DNA of 44,212 nt from Neptuniibacter pectenicola (GTDB taxonomy: Bacteria > Pseudomonadota > Gammaproteobacteria > Pseudomonadales > Balneatricaceae). The position numbers were made by a program, and so were the translations under genes. Positions 8,290-16,713 of this stretch are shown here, one piece after another; within the stretch, counting starts at the first letter, position 1, and every line of letters starts with the position of its first letter. The stretch is taken from assembly GCF_001597735.1 (NCBI RefSeq), contig NZ_LUTS01000016.1, forward strand, positions 1-44,212, written 5' to 3'. The notes below the pieces were generated by a model that saw only the letters and a list, made by a program, of their open reading frames with translations, was not told the DNA's origin and did no database searches.

Positions 8290-9519
8290 TTAGCCGAAGA
8301 ACCAGTAACCGACGGTGATCGCAGCAATAATACCGGCAAGGTCGGCGGTTAGGCCGCAGGCGATTGCATGGCGAGTATGTCTTATGCCGACGGAGCCGAA
8401 GTACACCGCCAAAACGTAAAAGGTTGTTTCCGTTGAGCCTTGAATGACCGAGGCGAGATAAGCAGGGAATGAGTCGACGCCATGGGTGTTCATTGTTTCC
8501 AGCATCATGGCGCGCGCACCGGAGCCTGATAAGGGCTTCATGATGGCTGTGGGTAAGGCGTCAGCAAAACGGGTATCAAAGCCTAAGGCTCCAAGGCCCT
8601 CACGCAGTAACCAGATAAACCCCTCTAAAGCACCGCTCTCCCTCAGCACACCAATAGCCACGAGCATCGCGAGTAGGTAAGGGATTATTTTAACGGCGAC
8701 TTCAAACCCCTCTTTTGCCCCTTCGATGAACGTTTCGTAGATATTGACTTGTTTAAAGTGAGAGATAAGGAGGAAGCTGATAATGGCAGAGAAGATCATG
8801 AAATTCCCAACCAGAGAGGATTGGCGCTGTAACTCGTCAACGGTCAAGGTGGTGAAGTAGCCAATAAACGCGAGTAAAAACGCGATAAATCCACCAATAT
8901 AAAGCAGGGTTATACGTTCCCATAAACGTATTTTTTGGACAAAACTCACCGCTAGCAGCCCGGCTAAGGTTGAGCAACAGGTCGCAATGAGAATGGGAAT
9001 AAAAACAGAGGTGGGATCACTGGCCCCTTGCTGCGCCCGGTAGAGAAAAACGGTGATAGGGAAAAGGGTGACAGATGAGGTATTGAGGACTAAAAATAGA
9101 ATTTGTGCGTTACTGGCTGTGTCTTTTTGTGGGTTTAGTGTCTGTAAATCCCGCATCGCTTTTAAGCCTAAGGGGGTCGCCGCATTATCTAACCCAAGAA
9201 TATTGGCGGATAAATTCATGGTGATTGACCCTAAGGCTGGATGACCTTTAGGGACTTCAGGCATTAACCGTGTAAAGAGTGGGCTGACGCCTCGGGCAAA
9301 TTTATCCACCAGCCCTGAACTTTCTGCCAATTTCATCATGCCTAGCCAAAACGCCAAGGTTCCGATTAAGCCGATCGCTAACTCAACAGAGAGCTTTGAC
9401 ATGTCGAAGGTCGTTTGAACTAGGCGTTGAAAAACACCGGAATCATCAAGCCAGAGCCACTGATAAAGGGCCGCACTGAAAGCGATAAGGAAAAAGCTTA
9501 GCCATAAGCGTTGTAGCAT
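8290..9519 (-). CDS. Fused SpmA/SpmB-like nucleoside-recognition (Gate) membrane protein
   Basis: 409 residues from the ATG at 9519, chosen because AGGGG lies 7 nt upstream; an upstream extension to 9588 lacks a ribosome site. It has about eight to ten hydrophobic helices and two Gate-type repeats. The first contains SITMNLSANILGLDNAATPLGLKAM (about 98-122), typical of SpmA; the second contains ALPTAIMKPLSGSGARAM and a closing GVDSFPAYLASVIQGSTETTFY, typical of SpmB. In spore formers these are separate proteins. In Gram-negatives the fused form is an inner-membrane protein, probably a transporter, without a settled substrate. It lies 90 bp downstream of the lysR gene on the same strand. Confidence 0.8.
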   Translation of the reverse strand: MLQRLWLSFFLIAFSAALYQWLWLDDSGVFQRLVQTTFDMSKLSVELAIGLIGTLAFWLGMMKLAESSGLVDKFARGVSPLFTRLMPEVPKGHPALGSITMNLSANILGLDNAATPLGLKAMRDLQTLNPQKDTASNAQILFLVLNTSSVTLFPITVFLYRAQQGASDPTSVFIPILIATCCSTLAGLLAVSFVQKIRLWERITLLYIGGFIAFLLAFIGYFTTLTVDELQRQSSLVGNFMIFSAIISFLLISHFKQVNIYETFIEGAKEGFEVAVKIIPYLLAMLVAIGVLRESGALEGFIWLLREGLGALGFDTRFADALPTAIMKPLSGSGARAMMLETMNTHGVDSFPAYLASVIQGSTETTFYVLAVYFGSVGIRHTRHAIACGLTADLAGIIAAITVGYWFFG

Positions 9520-9609
9520 GAGATCCCCTGTGAATAATCCAGGTCGCTGGGTCGATTTGAGTATAACGAAACGCTGCCTAAATGACATGGGGCCGCGTTT
9601 CTATTTGGC

Positions 9610-10560
9610 TTATGCGTTTTGCAGTTGCTTAAATTGAGCTTCAATTTGTTGCAAATTGTGTTGCATATAATCGGCAAACGCCTTCATGGCTGGGGTGGGG
9701 TACTTTGATTCGGGATAGACTAAGCACCATGAGCGGTTGAGAGGAAAGCCCGGCACTGTAACGGTATGGAGTTTTCCCAGTTTTAGCTCAGAAATAAGAC
9801 TCAGCCGAGGAAGCACGGCCACGCCTAAACCGGCAATGACCGCATGTTTGATGGCCGCATTTGACCCTAGATCCATTAATCCCTTCAATTTTAATCCGTT
9901 TTTAAAACAGTGGGTTTCTAAGGCCAGACGTGAGCCCGAACCGGCTTCGCGTAGTAACAGTTGGCTATCCAGAAACTGCTGAGGCGTGATGCGTTTTTGC
10001 GTAAGTAGTGGGTGCCCTGCTGGTACGACGGGAATCAACTCATTATTTAAAAAAGGTAACACTTTTAGCGGGCGATTTTCTGGCACAAGCCCCATGATTG
10101 TTAGGTCATCTCTATTTTCCTCCATACGTTGTAACGCTGTAGCACGGTTAACAACGGAGACCGTAATATGAACATTCGGGTGTAAAATTGAGAAATCTTT
10201 AATGAGGTAAGGCACGACATATTGGGCGGTACTGACGGCCACAAGTCGGAGGTCGCCTGCCACATTACCTTGCTGTTCGCTCAGGTCGATTTGGAGCTTT
10301 TCTAGCTCCCTAAAAATAGATTCCGTATGGGTCGCAAGGGCTTGTCCCGCACCGGTAATGTATAAACGCCGGCCGATATATTCAAATAGCGGGGAGCCTA
10401 GCACCTGCTCCAATTGCCTAATCTGACCGCTCACCGCGGGCTGTGTTAAGCCTAACTTTTCACCGGCTTTACTGTAATTAAGTGATGAATAAACCGCATG
10501 AAATACCTGAAGTTGACGGAAGGTTAGGCGACTAGCGATGCGAGGTACGGTGTATTGCAT
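9610..10560 (-). CDS. pycR: LysR-type regulator beside pyruvate carboxylase (PycR-like)
   Basis: 316 residues. A winged helix-turn-helix occupies about 12-70 (FRQLQVFHAVYSSLNYSKAGEKLGLTQPAVSGQIRQLE), then a linker helix and a periplasmic-binding-protein-like effector domain (about 98-300). It is closest in style to CbbR/PycR-type LTTRs. It is divergent from pycA with 116 bp between; that gap carries a perfect palindrome suited to LysR binding. In Pseudomonas aeruginosa a LysR gene (PycR) sits in the same divergent position, so regulation of pycAB is inferred. The effector ligand is unknown. Confidence 0.85.
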   Translation of the reverse strand: MQYTVPRIASRLTFRQLQVFHAVYSSLNYSKAGEKLGLTQPAVSGQIRQLEQVLGSPLFEYIGRRLYITGAGQALATHTESIFRELEKLQIDLSEQQGNVAGDLRLVAVSTAQYVVPYLIKDFSILHPNVHITVSVVNRATALQRMEENRDDLTIMGLVPENRPLKVLPFLNNELIPVVPAGHPLLTQKRITPQQFLDSQLLLREAGSGSRLALETHCFKNGLKLKGLMDLGSNAAIKHAVIAGLGVAVLPRLSLISELKLGKLHTVTVPGFPLNRSWCLVYPESKYPTPAMKAFADYMQHNLQQIEAQFKQLQNA

Positions 10561-10580
10561 AGGTCTTATTTCATTTTATG

Positions 10581-10598
10581 TATAAGGTAAACCTTATA
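10581..10598. promoter_or_regulatory. Palindromic LysR operator between pycR and pycA
   Basis: TATAAGGT (10581-10588) and ACCTTATA (10591-10598) form a perfect 8-bp inverted repeat around AA, containing T-N11-A spacing typical of LTTR sites. It lies 21 bp from the pycR start and 79 bp from the pycA start, suiting both autoregulation and activation of pycA. Confidence 0.75.
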
Positions 10599-10676
10599 GT
10601 AAAACAAAAAAATACCGATTTCTTCTTTTAGTTTTAGCCCATTACTCTGGGCCTTCTCGCTGATGAGGAAGAGGTT

Positions 10677-12092
10677 ATGTTGAAAAAAGTTTTGATTGCA
10701 AACCGAGGAGAAATTGCCGTACGCATTGTACGTGCCTGTGCCGAAATGGGTGTGCGCTCGGTTGCTATCTATACCGAACCGGATCGTTATGGACTTCATG
10801 TTAAGCGTGCGGATGAGGCTTACATGTTAGGGGAGGATCCTTTAGCCGGTTACTTAGATCCCCTACGGATTGTGAATTTAGCCCTAGAGACTGGGTGCGA
10901 TGCCATTCATCCAGGGTATGGATTTTTATCCGAAAATGCTGAGTTTGCCCGATTGTGTGAAGTTAATGGCCTGATCTTCATTGGCCCTAAATCCAGTGTG
11001 ATTCACGGCATGGGTGATAAGACGCAAGCACGTAATAGTATGCGAGCGGCTAACGTGCCTGTGACCCCGGGTTCTGAAGGCAACTTGAAGGATTTGGGGG
11101 AGGCGTTGACCTTAGCCGGTGAGATTGGCTACCCGATCATGATTAAAGCAACATCCGGTGGCGGTGGACGAGGAATTCGTCGATGTGACAATGATGAGGA
11201 GCTTAAAACACATTATCCTCGCGTGATCTCTGAGGCGACCAAAGCGTTTGGTTCTGCTGAAGTTTTTATGGAGAAATGCATTGTTGACCCGTTGCACATC
11301 GAAGTTCAGATCCTGGCGGATAGCCATGGGAATGTAATCCACCTGTTTGAGCGCGACTGCTCTATACAGCGCCGAAACCAGAAGCTGATTGAGATTGCAC
11401 CAAGCCCGCAGCTGTCACAAGAGAAGCGGGAGTATATCGGTGATTTAGCGGTACGCGCGGCCAAAGCGGTCGGTTATGAAAACGCAGGTACCGTGGAGTT
11501 TCTGATCACCGGTGATGAAGTGTACTTCATGGAGATGAATACGCGGGTCCAAGTGGAGCACACCATCAGTGAGCAGATCACGGGGGTGGATATTGTGCAG
11601 GAGCAGTTAAATGTTGCTGCGGGCTTACCTTTGACATATCAGCAAAAGGATATCCAATTCCGGGGGTATGCTTTGCAGTTTAGGGTTAATGCCGAAGACC
11701 CTAAGAATGACTTTCTCCCTAGTTTTGGACGCGTCACTCATTACTATGCACCGGGTGGTCCAGGGGTGCGGGTCGATACCGCTATTTATACCGGTTATGA
11801 GATCCCGCCTTATTATGACTCTATGTGCCTCAAGTTAGTGGTATGGGCACTGTCGTGGGATCAAGTGATTGCGAGAGGTCAGCGCGCGTTAGATGACATG
11901 CGCTTACACGGGATCAAAACCACCGCTGATTATTATCAACAAATATTACGTCACCCAGCGTTTCGGCAGGCTAATTTCAATACCAGTTTTGTGCCCAACC
12001 ATCCAGAATTGTTGGACTACTCCGTTAAACGCCATCCAAGCGAAATTGCTCTCGCGATTGCTAGCGCTATAGCCGCCCATGCGGGCTGGTAA
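10677..12092 (+). CDS. pycA: Pyruvate carboxylase subunit A (biotin carboxylase)
   Basis: 471 residues in the biotin carboxylase family: N-terminal domain beginning MLKKVLIANRGEIAVRIVRA, ATP-grasp domain with glycine loop SGGGGRGIRR (about 160-169), EVQILADSHGNVIHLFERDCS, and the active-site stretch EMNTRVQVEHTISE (about 285-298). It carboxylates biotin on its partner using ATP and bicarbonate. GAGGAAGAGG lies just before the ATG. The partner gene starts 20 bp downstream, so this is the two-subunit form of the enzyme. AccC of acetyl-CoA carboxylase is the alternative, rejected because the partner is a carboxyltransferase of the pyruvate/oxaloacetate type. Confidence 0.93.
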   Translation: MLKKVLIANRGEIAVRIVRACAEMGVRSVAIYTEPDRYGLHVKRADEAYMLGEDPLAGYLDPLRIVNLALETGCDAIHPGYGFLSENAEFARLCEVNGLIFIGPKSSVIHGMGDKTQARNSMRAANVPVTPGSEGNLKDLGEALTLAGEIGYPIMIKATSGGGGRGIRRCDNDEELKTHYPRVISEATKAFGSAEVFMEKCIVDPLHIEVQILADSHGNVIHLFERDCSIQRRNQKLIEIAPSPQLSQEKREYIGDLAVRAAKAVGYENAGTVEFLITGDEVYFMEMNTRVQVEHTISEQITGVDIVQEQLNVAAGLPLTYQQKDIQFRGYALQFRVNAEDPKNDFLPSFGRVTHYYAPGGPGVRVDTAIYTGYEIPPYYDSMCLKLVVWALSWDQVIARGQRALDDMRLHGIKTTADYYQQILRHPAFRQANFNTSFVPNHPELLDYSVKRHPSEIALAIASAIAAHAGW

Positions 12093-12112
12093 GTAATATA
12101 GGATTTTTAGTT

Positions 12113-13906
12113 ATGACTCATAGACAGATACAGATTACTGACGTTGTGTTGCGAGATGCTCACCAATCTCTTATTGCGACACGCTTACGAACGGACGACA
12201 TGCTCCCGATTTGTGAAAAATTGGATCAGGTGGGGTATTGGTCGTTAGAAGTGTGGGGCGGCGCAACATTTGATGCGTGCATTCGCTTTCTTAAAGAGGA
12301 CCCTTGGGAGCGCCTACGTAAGCTTCGTAAAGCGCTACCTAATACCCGCCTGCAGATGTTATTACGTGGTCAAAACCTACTAGGCTATCGTCATTATGCC
12401 GATGATGTGGTCGACCGTTTTGTACAAAAAGCTGCGGATAACGGCATTGATGTCTTTCGTGTTTTTGATGCGTTGAACGACTTACGCAATATTGAACGGG
12501 CGATGAGAGCGGTCAAAAAAGCGGGTAAACATGCTCAAGGCACGATCTGCTATACCACCAGCCCTGTGCATACGGATGCTTTATTTGTGCAGCAAGCGAT
12601 TGACTTACAGCGTATGGGGGCGGACTCTATCGCTATAAAAGATATGGCGGGCTTACTAACCCCTTATGCAACGTATGCCTTAGTGAAGGCGATCAAAGAG
12701 GTGGTGGACTTACCCTTGGTTGTTCATAGCCATTCTACATCGGGCTTAGCGCCACTCTGCCAGATGAAAGCGGTAGAAGCGGGGGCCGATATTATTGATA
12801 CGGCGATCTCTTCTTTTGCCGGTGGTACCAGCCACCCCGCAACAGAATCTCAAGTGGCTGCGCTGAAAGGCAGTGAATTTGATACGGGGTTAGACCTTGA
12901 ACTGTTGTCAGATATCGCAGATTACTTTCGAGAGGTGCGTAAAAAGTACCATCAATTTGAGAGTGAATTTACCCGCGAAGATGTGTCTGTGCAGATCAAT
13001 CAGGTGCCCGGTGGGATGATGTCTAACCTTGCGAACCAGCTAAAAGAGCAAAATGCGCTGGATTCTATTCGCGATGTGTTTGCTGAAATACCCCGCGTGA
13101 GGAAGGACTTAGGCTATCCGCCTTTAGTCACTCCTACCTCTCAAATTGTGGGGACGCAGGCGGTTTATAACGTTTTGGCGGGACAGCGTTATAAAACCAT
13201 TACGAATGAAGTAAAACGTTATTTACTGGGTGGCTATGGTAACCCCCCTGCGCCGGTGGATAGCGCGTTGCAAAAGCAGGCCATTGGTAAGGAAGTGGTT
13301 AACGATGCGCGTCCTGCTGATCTGCTCGTCCCTGAGTTTGAAAAATTGAAAGATGAAATTGGTGCACTGGCGAAAAGCGAAGAGGATGTATTGATCTACG
13401 CTATGTTCCCTGACCTTGGCCGAGAATACTTACAGCAGCGCGAGGAGGGGACGTTAGCGCCTGAAACCTTAGCGGTGATTGATGAATCTGCGCCAGCACC
13501 GGCTGCGGCGTCTGAGTTTCTTATCGATGTCCACGGGGAAAGCTATGAAGTGGCTATCACGGGTGTCGGTGATGCGGGTGCAGGAAAACGCAAACTGTAC
13601 CTCTCGTTGGACGGTATGCCTGAAGAGGTTGTCTTTGAATCCTTAAATGAATTTGTTGCAACCGGTCACCAAGGCCGTAAAAAGGCGACCGACCCGGGTC
13701 ATGTTAGTGCGGCGATGCCCGGCAATGTGGTGGAGGTGTTGGTTAAGGAAGGTGACAGTGTCGCGGCAGGACAGGGTGTCATGGTTATTGAAGCGATGAA
13801 GATGGAGATGGAAGTTCATGCCAGTGTGGATGGAACGGTCAACGCGGTATATGTGGCAAAAGGCGACCGTGTTACCCCAGGTGAAATACTGATTGATATT
13901 GCTTAA
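12113..13906 (+). CDS. pycB: Pyruvate carboxylase subunit B (carboxyltransferase + biotin carrier)
   Basis: 597 residues. The HMGL-like carboxyltransferase barrel (about 5-265) opens with ITDVVLRDAHQSLIATRL and has the Zn-site HSHSTSG. The conserved PYC/OADA domain follows (to about 470), and a C-terminal biotinyl domain ends the protein with EAMKMEME; Lys563 is the biotin-attachment residue. It transfers CO2 from biotin to pyruvate, giving oxaloacetate. The same architecture serves as the alpha subunit of Na+-pumping oxaloacetate decarboxylase, but no oadB or oadG membrane subunit is nearby and a biotin carboxylase is, so the anaplerotic direction is favoured. Confidence 0.93.
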   Translation: MTHRQIQITDVVLRDAHQSLIATRLRTDDMLPICEKLDQVGYWSLEVWGGATFDACIRFLKEDPWERLRKLRKALPNTRLQMLLRGQNLLGYRHYADDVVDRFVQKAADNGIDVFRVFDALNDLRNIERAMRAVKKAGKHAQGTICYTTSPVHTDALFVQQAIDLQRMGADSIAIKDMAGLLTPYATYALVKAIKEVVDLPLVVHSHSTSGLAPLCQMKAVEAGADIIDTAISSFAGGTSHPATESQVAALKGSEFDTGLDLELLSDIADYFREVRKKYHQFESEFTREDVSVQINQVPGGMMSNLANQLKEQNALDSIRDVFAEIPRVRKDLGYPPLVTPTSQIVGTQAVYNVLAGQRYKTITNEVKRYLLGGYGNPPAPVDSALQKQAIGKEVVNDARPADLLVPEFEKLKDEIGALAKSEEDVLIYAMFPDLGREYLQQREEGTLAPETLAVIDESAPAPAAASEFLIDVHGESYEVAITGVGDAGAGKRKLYLSLDGMPEEVVFESLNEFVATGHQGRKKATDPGHVSAAMPGNVVEVLVKEGDSVAAGQGVMVIEAMKMEMEVHASVDGTVNAVYVAKGDRVTPGEILIDIA

Positions 13907-13916
13907 AAACCCCCTT

Positions 13917-13956
13917 AGTCTGCGGATCAGTTGATCGATTTCGCAGGCTCTTTTTT
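13917..13956 (+). terminator. Terminator after pycB
   Basis: AGTCTGCG (13917-13924) pairs with CGCAGGCT (13942-13949; one G-T pair), followed by a run of six Ts (13951-13956). The loop holds a smaller GATC/GATC stem. The carbonic anhydrase gene starts only 18 bp after the T run, so read-through could still co-express it. Confidence 0.75.
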
Positions 13957-13974
13957 AAATGTGAGTGGGCTATT

Positions 13975-14649
13975 ATGGAAAATATTATTAAGGGTGTGTT
14001 GGACTTTAAACTCAATGTTTACCCTAAAAGAAAAGACCTTTTTGGTGAGCTTGCTGACCAAGGACAAAAACCAGACGTTCTTTTTTTTACCTGTTCGGAT
14101 TCGCGTATTGATCCCAACTTACTCACGGGCTCGCATCCGGGTGATCTTTTTATCTGTCGTAATGCGGGGAATGTAATCCCTCCCCACAGTAATGAGACAG
14201 GTGGGATGACCGCCTCAATTGAGTATGCGGTTGCCGTGTTGGGTGTGCGACATATTATTGTCTGCGGCCATACCGATTGTGGTGCAATTAAGGGGGCGCT
14301 GGATATTGAAGGCTTAAATGGCTTACCCCATGTGAAAGAGTGGTTAGGACATTGCCGATCTGCAATGGAAATTGTGCGTGAGCGCCACGGCATCCCTTGG
14401 AACCAAGGGGTTGATTCTTGCCATTTGAATGAAGCGATAGAAGAGAATGTGCTACAGCAGGTTCAGCACCTGCGAACCCATCCGGTCGTTGCGGCCAAAC
14501 TTGCAACAGGCAAAATTGAGATACATGGGTGGGTTTATGATATTAAGTCAGGTTCAATTCGTTGCTGTCGTCACAATGACAATGAATTTAGTGATTTCCA
14601 TGAGCTTTATGCCGATACGATCTCCGCGCTTTCAGACCCGAACAGCTAA
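13975..14649 (+). CDS. Beta-class carbonic anhydrase
   Basis: 224 residues. Zn and catalytic residues of the beta class are present: CSDSR with Cys40, Asp42 and Arg44, and HTDCG with His99 and Cys102. It interconverts CO2 and bicarbonate in the cytosol. It lies 68 bp after pycB on the same strand, and bicarbonate is the substrate of PycA, so a supply role for anaplerosis is plausible. The ribosome site is weak (GAGTGGG). The C-terminal IEIHGWVYDIKSGSI is typical of the family. It converges with the next gene, leaving 14 bp. Confidence 0.93.
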   Translation: MENIIKGVLDFKLNVYPKRKDLFGELADQGQKPDVLFFTCSDSRIDPNLLTGSHPGDLFICRNAGNVIPPHSNETGGMTASIEYAVAVLGVRHIIVCGHTDCGAIKGALDIEGLNGLPHVKEWLGHCRSAMEIVRERHGIPWNQGVDSCHLNEAIEENVLQQVQHLRTHPVVAAKLATGKIEIHGWVYDIKSGSIRCCRHNDNEFSDFHELYADTISALSDPNS

Positions 14650-14663
14650 CCTATAGTGCGCGA

Positions 14664-15212
14664 TCAAACAGGTGCAAAGCGAGGGTTTTGCACCTGTTGT
14701 ACAAGCGCGACAAGGGTTGTGATTCGCGCATTACTTAGTTGTCGATAATCTAAATAGGGACAAACAATGATGCGCTGTTCCATATTGATCGCAAAATGCT
14801 CATCGAGCCATGTGAGCGGAGGAAGTGCTAGCTGTTGAGCATAGGTTTTCCCTGCGATGATATGGATAAGACCGGTTTGATCAAAACAGGGTGGGGAAAA
14901 CAGCAGGGCTTCATGGCTCTCTGCTTGAAACAGCCGAGTCTCTCGGTATGCCTGCCATGTGTCGATTGAATCCAATGGCGAGTGGGCGCTATAGAGTTCA
15001 AATAGAAATTTAGCACTGACATTAAATATCTTACGCCAGTGGTTGCTTGTGTGTTGCCCTATATAGACAACGTCGCCGCTAGCCAAGGGTTGCAGGCTAT
15101 CACCGTTGGGGAAGCCGTCTATCTCCGGACGATTGGCAATATAGAGTGCAATTCCAATGTGCTTAGGGCCAAAGCCGATCATCTTGTCATCATTCTTTAC
15201 TGTTTCAGTCAT
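14664..15212 (-). CDS. Uncharacterised 182-residue cytosolic protein
   Basis: I do not recognise this protein. No signal peptide, membrane helix or nucleotide-binding motif is visible. Features that look conserved are IGIALYIANRPEIDGFPNGD near the N-terminus, WRKIFNVSAKFLFEL in the middle and a cluster of aromatic residues. The coding bias is consistent with its neighbours. The start at 15212 lacks a clear ribosome site; an in-frame ATG at 15182 (residue 11) is an alternative. It lies 31 bp downstream of a ribbon-helix-helix gene on the same strand and may be co-transcribed with it. A hairpin (14668-14678 with 14687-14697) sits inside its last codons and may serve as terminator for the convergent genes. 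Confidence 0.6.
   Translation of the reverse strand: MTETVKNDDKMIGFGPKHIGIALYIANRPEIDGFPNGDSLQPLASGDVVYIGQHTSNHWRKIFNVSAKFLFELYSAHSPLDSIDTWQAYRETRLFQAESHEALLFSPPCFDQTGLIHIIAGKTYAQQLALPPLTWLDEHFAINMEQRIIVCPYLDYRQLSNARITTLVALVQQVQNPRFAPV
14668..14697. terminator. Hairpin at the convergent gene ends
   Basis: ACAGGTGCAAA (14668-14678) and TTTGCACCTGT (14687-14697) are perfectly complementary over 11 bp, between the carbonic anhydrase stop and the last codons of the minus-strand gene. No T run follows on either strand, so termination is only inferred. Confidence 0.4.
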
Positions 15213-15243
15213 TGGCTAATCGTCGGTGGAGGGTGGTATTGGG

Positions 15244-15594
15244 CTAATGCCGTTTCTCTATCTCATTCATTAAGATCGAATCTGCATTGAGTGTATTTAT
15301 CGAAACAGCCGTATCCACAGGGATATCACCGGTTAATTGCAATGCAAGGTAGCGCATACAACAGACTCTTAAGAATGAGGTGAAATTACCAAGGTCGTGC
15401 CCCGCATCAATTGATTCGTGATACAGACGGGTCAGCATTTGGGGGATATTCATCTTATCGCGTTGAGCGATTGTCTCTAGGGTGCTCCAGAAGTAATTTT
15501 CTAAACGAACGCTCGTGACCATGCCATCGATACGTAGAGAGCGTGTACTGCTTTTCCATAATTGTGGGTCGGCGTTAATAAATAATTTACACAT
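15244..15594 (-). CDS. Ribbon-helix-helix domain protein
   Basis: 116 residues. The segment SLRIDGMVTSVRLENYFWSTLETIAQRDKMNIPQMLTRLYHE (about 19-60) fits the RHH_4 type of ribbon-helix-helix: a short beta strand with basic/hydrophobic alternation, then two helices. Such proteins may bind DNA as dimers, but this subgroup is poorly studied. The second half is helical, with Cys residues in RVCCMRYLALQL. It is followed by the 182-residue unknown gene; no toxin partner is evident, so a toxin-antitoxin role is not supported. Confidence 0.7.
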   Translation of the reverse strand: MCKLFINADPQLWKSSTRSLRIDGMVTSVRLENYFWSTLETIAQRDKMNIPQMLTRLYHESIDAGHDLGNFTSFLRVCCMRYLALQLTGDIPVDTAVSINTLNADSILMNEIEKRH

Positions 15595-15688
15595 AGGTAT
15601 CGACTACCTCATTAGGGGCACGGAAGGTCTGATTATAGATGTTTTTTGCAGAGAGGCGCGACCACCTCTGGGGTAATCGCGCTTTATC

Positions 15689-16258
15689 TTAGCGATTCAG
15701 TAACGCGATAAACTGAGATAGCCATGCAGGATGGGCTGGCCACGCAGGGGCTGTGACTAAGTTTCCATCGGTAATCGCTGCATCGATCGCTATCTCGGCA
15801 TAGACTCCACCGGACTGATTGATCTCGGGCTGGCAGGCTGGGTAAGCTGAGCATTGTCGGCCTTGCAGTACACCGGCTGCGGATAGTATTTGTGCGCCGT
15901 GACAGACGGCGGCCACCGGTTTATTGGTGTCGAAGAAGTGCTTCACCATGTTGAGAACCGCCGGGTTGAGGCGTAAGTATTCTGGTGCGCGTCCACCGGG
16001 AATCACTAATGCGTCGTAGTCTTCAGGTTGAATGTCAGCGAATGTCGCATTCAGTGTGAAGTTATGTCCGGGTTTTTCTGTATAGGTCTGATGGCCTTCA
16101 AAGTCATGTATCGCTGTTGCAACACTATCCCCCGCAACTTTATCAGGGCATACCGCATCGACACTGTGACCTACCGCTAATAATGTCTGGAAGGGCACCA
16201 TTGTTTCGTAATCTTCAGTGAAGTCGCCGGTAATCATGAGAATTTTTTTATTGTTCAT
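15689..16258 (-). CDS. DJ-1/PfpI family protein
   Basis: 189 residues, single class I glutamine amidotransferase-like domain of the PfpI/ThiJ type. The nucleophile elbow is AVCHGAQ, with Cys118 or close to it, and [13 protein letters not shown] lies upstream. Family members include glyoxalase III-like and deglycase or chaperone-like enzymes; which activity applies is not decidable from sequence. AAAGGAG lies 7 nt before the ATG. It stands alone, with 94 bp to the RHH gene downstream and a 455-bp gap upstream. In the N-terminal half, [20 protein letters not shown] is typical of the short cytosolic forms. Confidence 0.9.
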   Translation of the reverse strand: MNNKKILMITGDFTEDYETMVPFQTLLAVGHSVDAVCPDKVAGDSVATAIHDFEGHQTYTEKPGHNFTLNATFADIQPEDYDALVIPGGRAPEYLRLNPAVLNMVKHFFDTNKPVAAVCHGAQILSAAGVLQGRQCSAYPACQPEINQSGGVYAEIAIDAAITDGNLVTAPAWPAHPAWLSQFIALLNR

Positions 16259-16713
16259 CTTCTGCTCCTTTTAAGGCGTATGGGTTTAGAGGTTTGTCCT
16301 AGTACAAAGTAACAGCCATCGCTTAAGAGAAGGTATTAGCGGATTACTACGGTCTTTTTCATTAGAAAACCTTAAACGCGGAGGAGTAACGGCTGATACA
16401 GCGGATTAAATTAGAAACAGGTTATGTTACGGAGATGTAAAAATTTTATGTATCAAACGCTCGTTTTAATGCGAGAATAGACTTTATTTATCAAATAATT
16501 AGTTGTTTTCTCTCTTCGGTAAAGATTAGATCTTGAAAAGCGTAACCAAATGAGAGAGGCTATCAGTAAGACTGATTTACTATAATAATAGGTAGTGTAT
16601 GGACAATCAGGTAATACAGAAAAGTCTTCAACGAGGCTTAACGTTATTTAACCCTTTGTTGGTTGTTGTTTTTCTACGGACATTGCGTGTTCTGATATGT
16701 CGCCAAGCGCGTT
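16259..16713. other. 455-bp gap between pfpI-like and GGDEF-EAL genes
   Basis: AT-rich, divergent intergenic region that must hold promoters in both directions. On the plus strand TATAAT (16581-16586) is the best -10, without a good -35. A 44-codon reading frame (ATG 16599, TAA 16733) follows it and overlaps the start of the downstream gene, but has no convincing ribosome site and no recognisable product. No RNA gene, terminator or repeat was found. Confidence 0.4.

Noticed and set aside
12113-13906. Oxaloacetate decarboxylase alpha subunit (sodium pump)
   Set aside because: The domain order fits, but no oadB or oadG is adjacent and a biotin carboxylase gene lies directly upstream.
15244-15594. 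Antitoxin of a toxin-antitoxin pair
   Set aside because: The protein matches a stand-alone ribbon-helix-helix type and the neighbouring 182-residue protein shows no toxin fold features.
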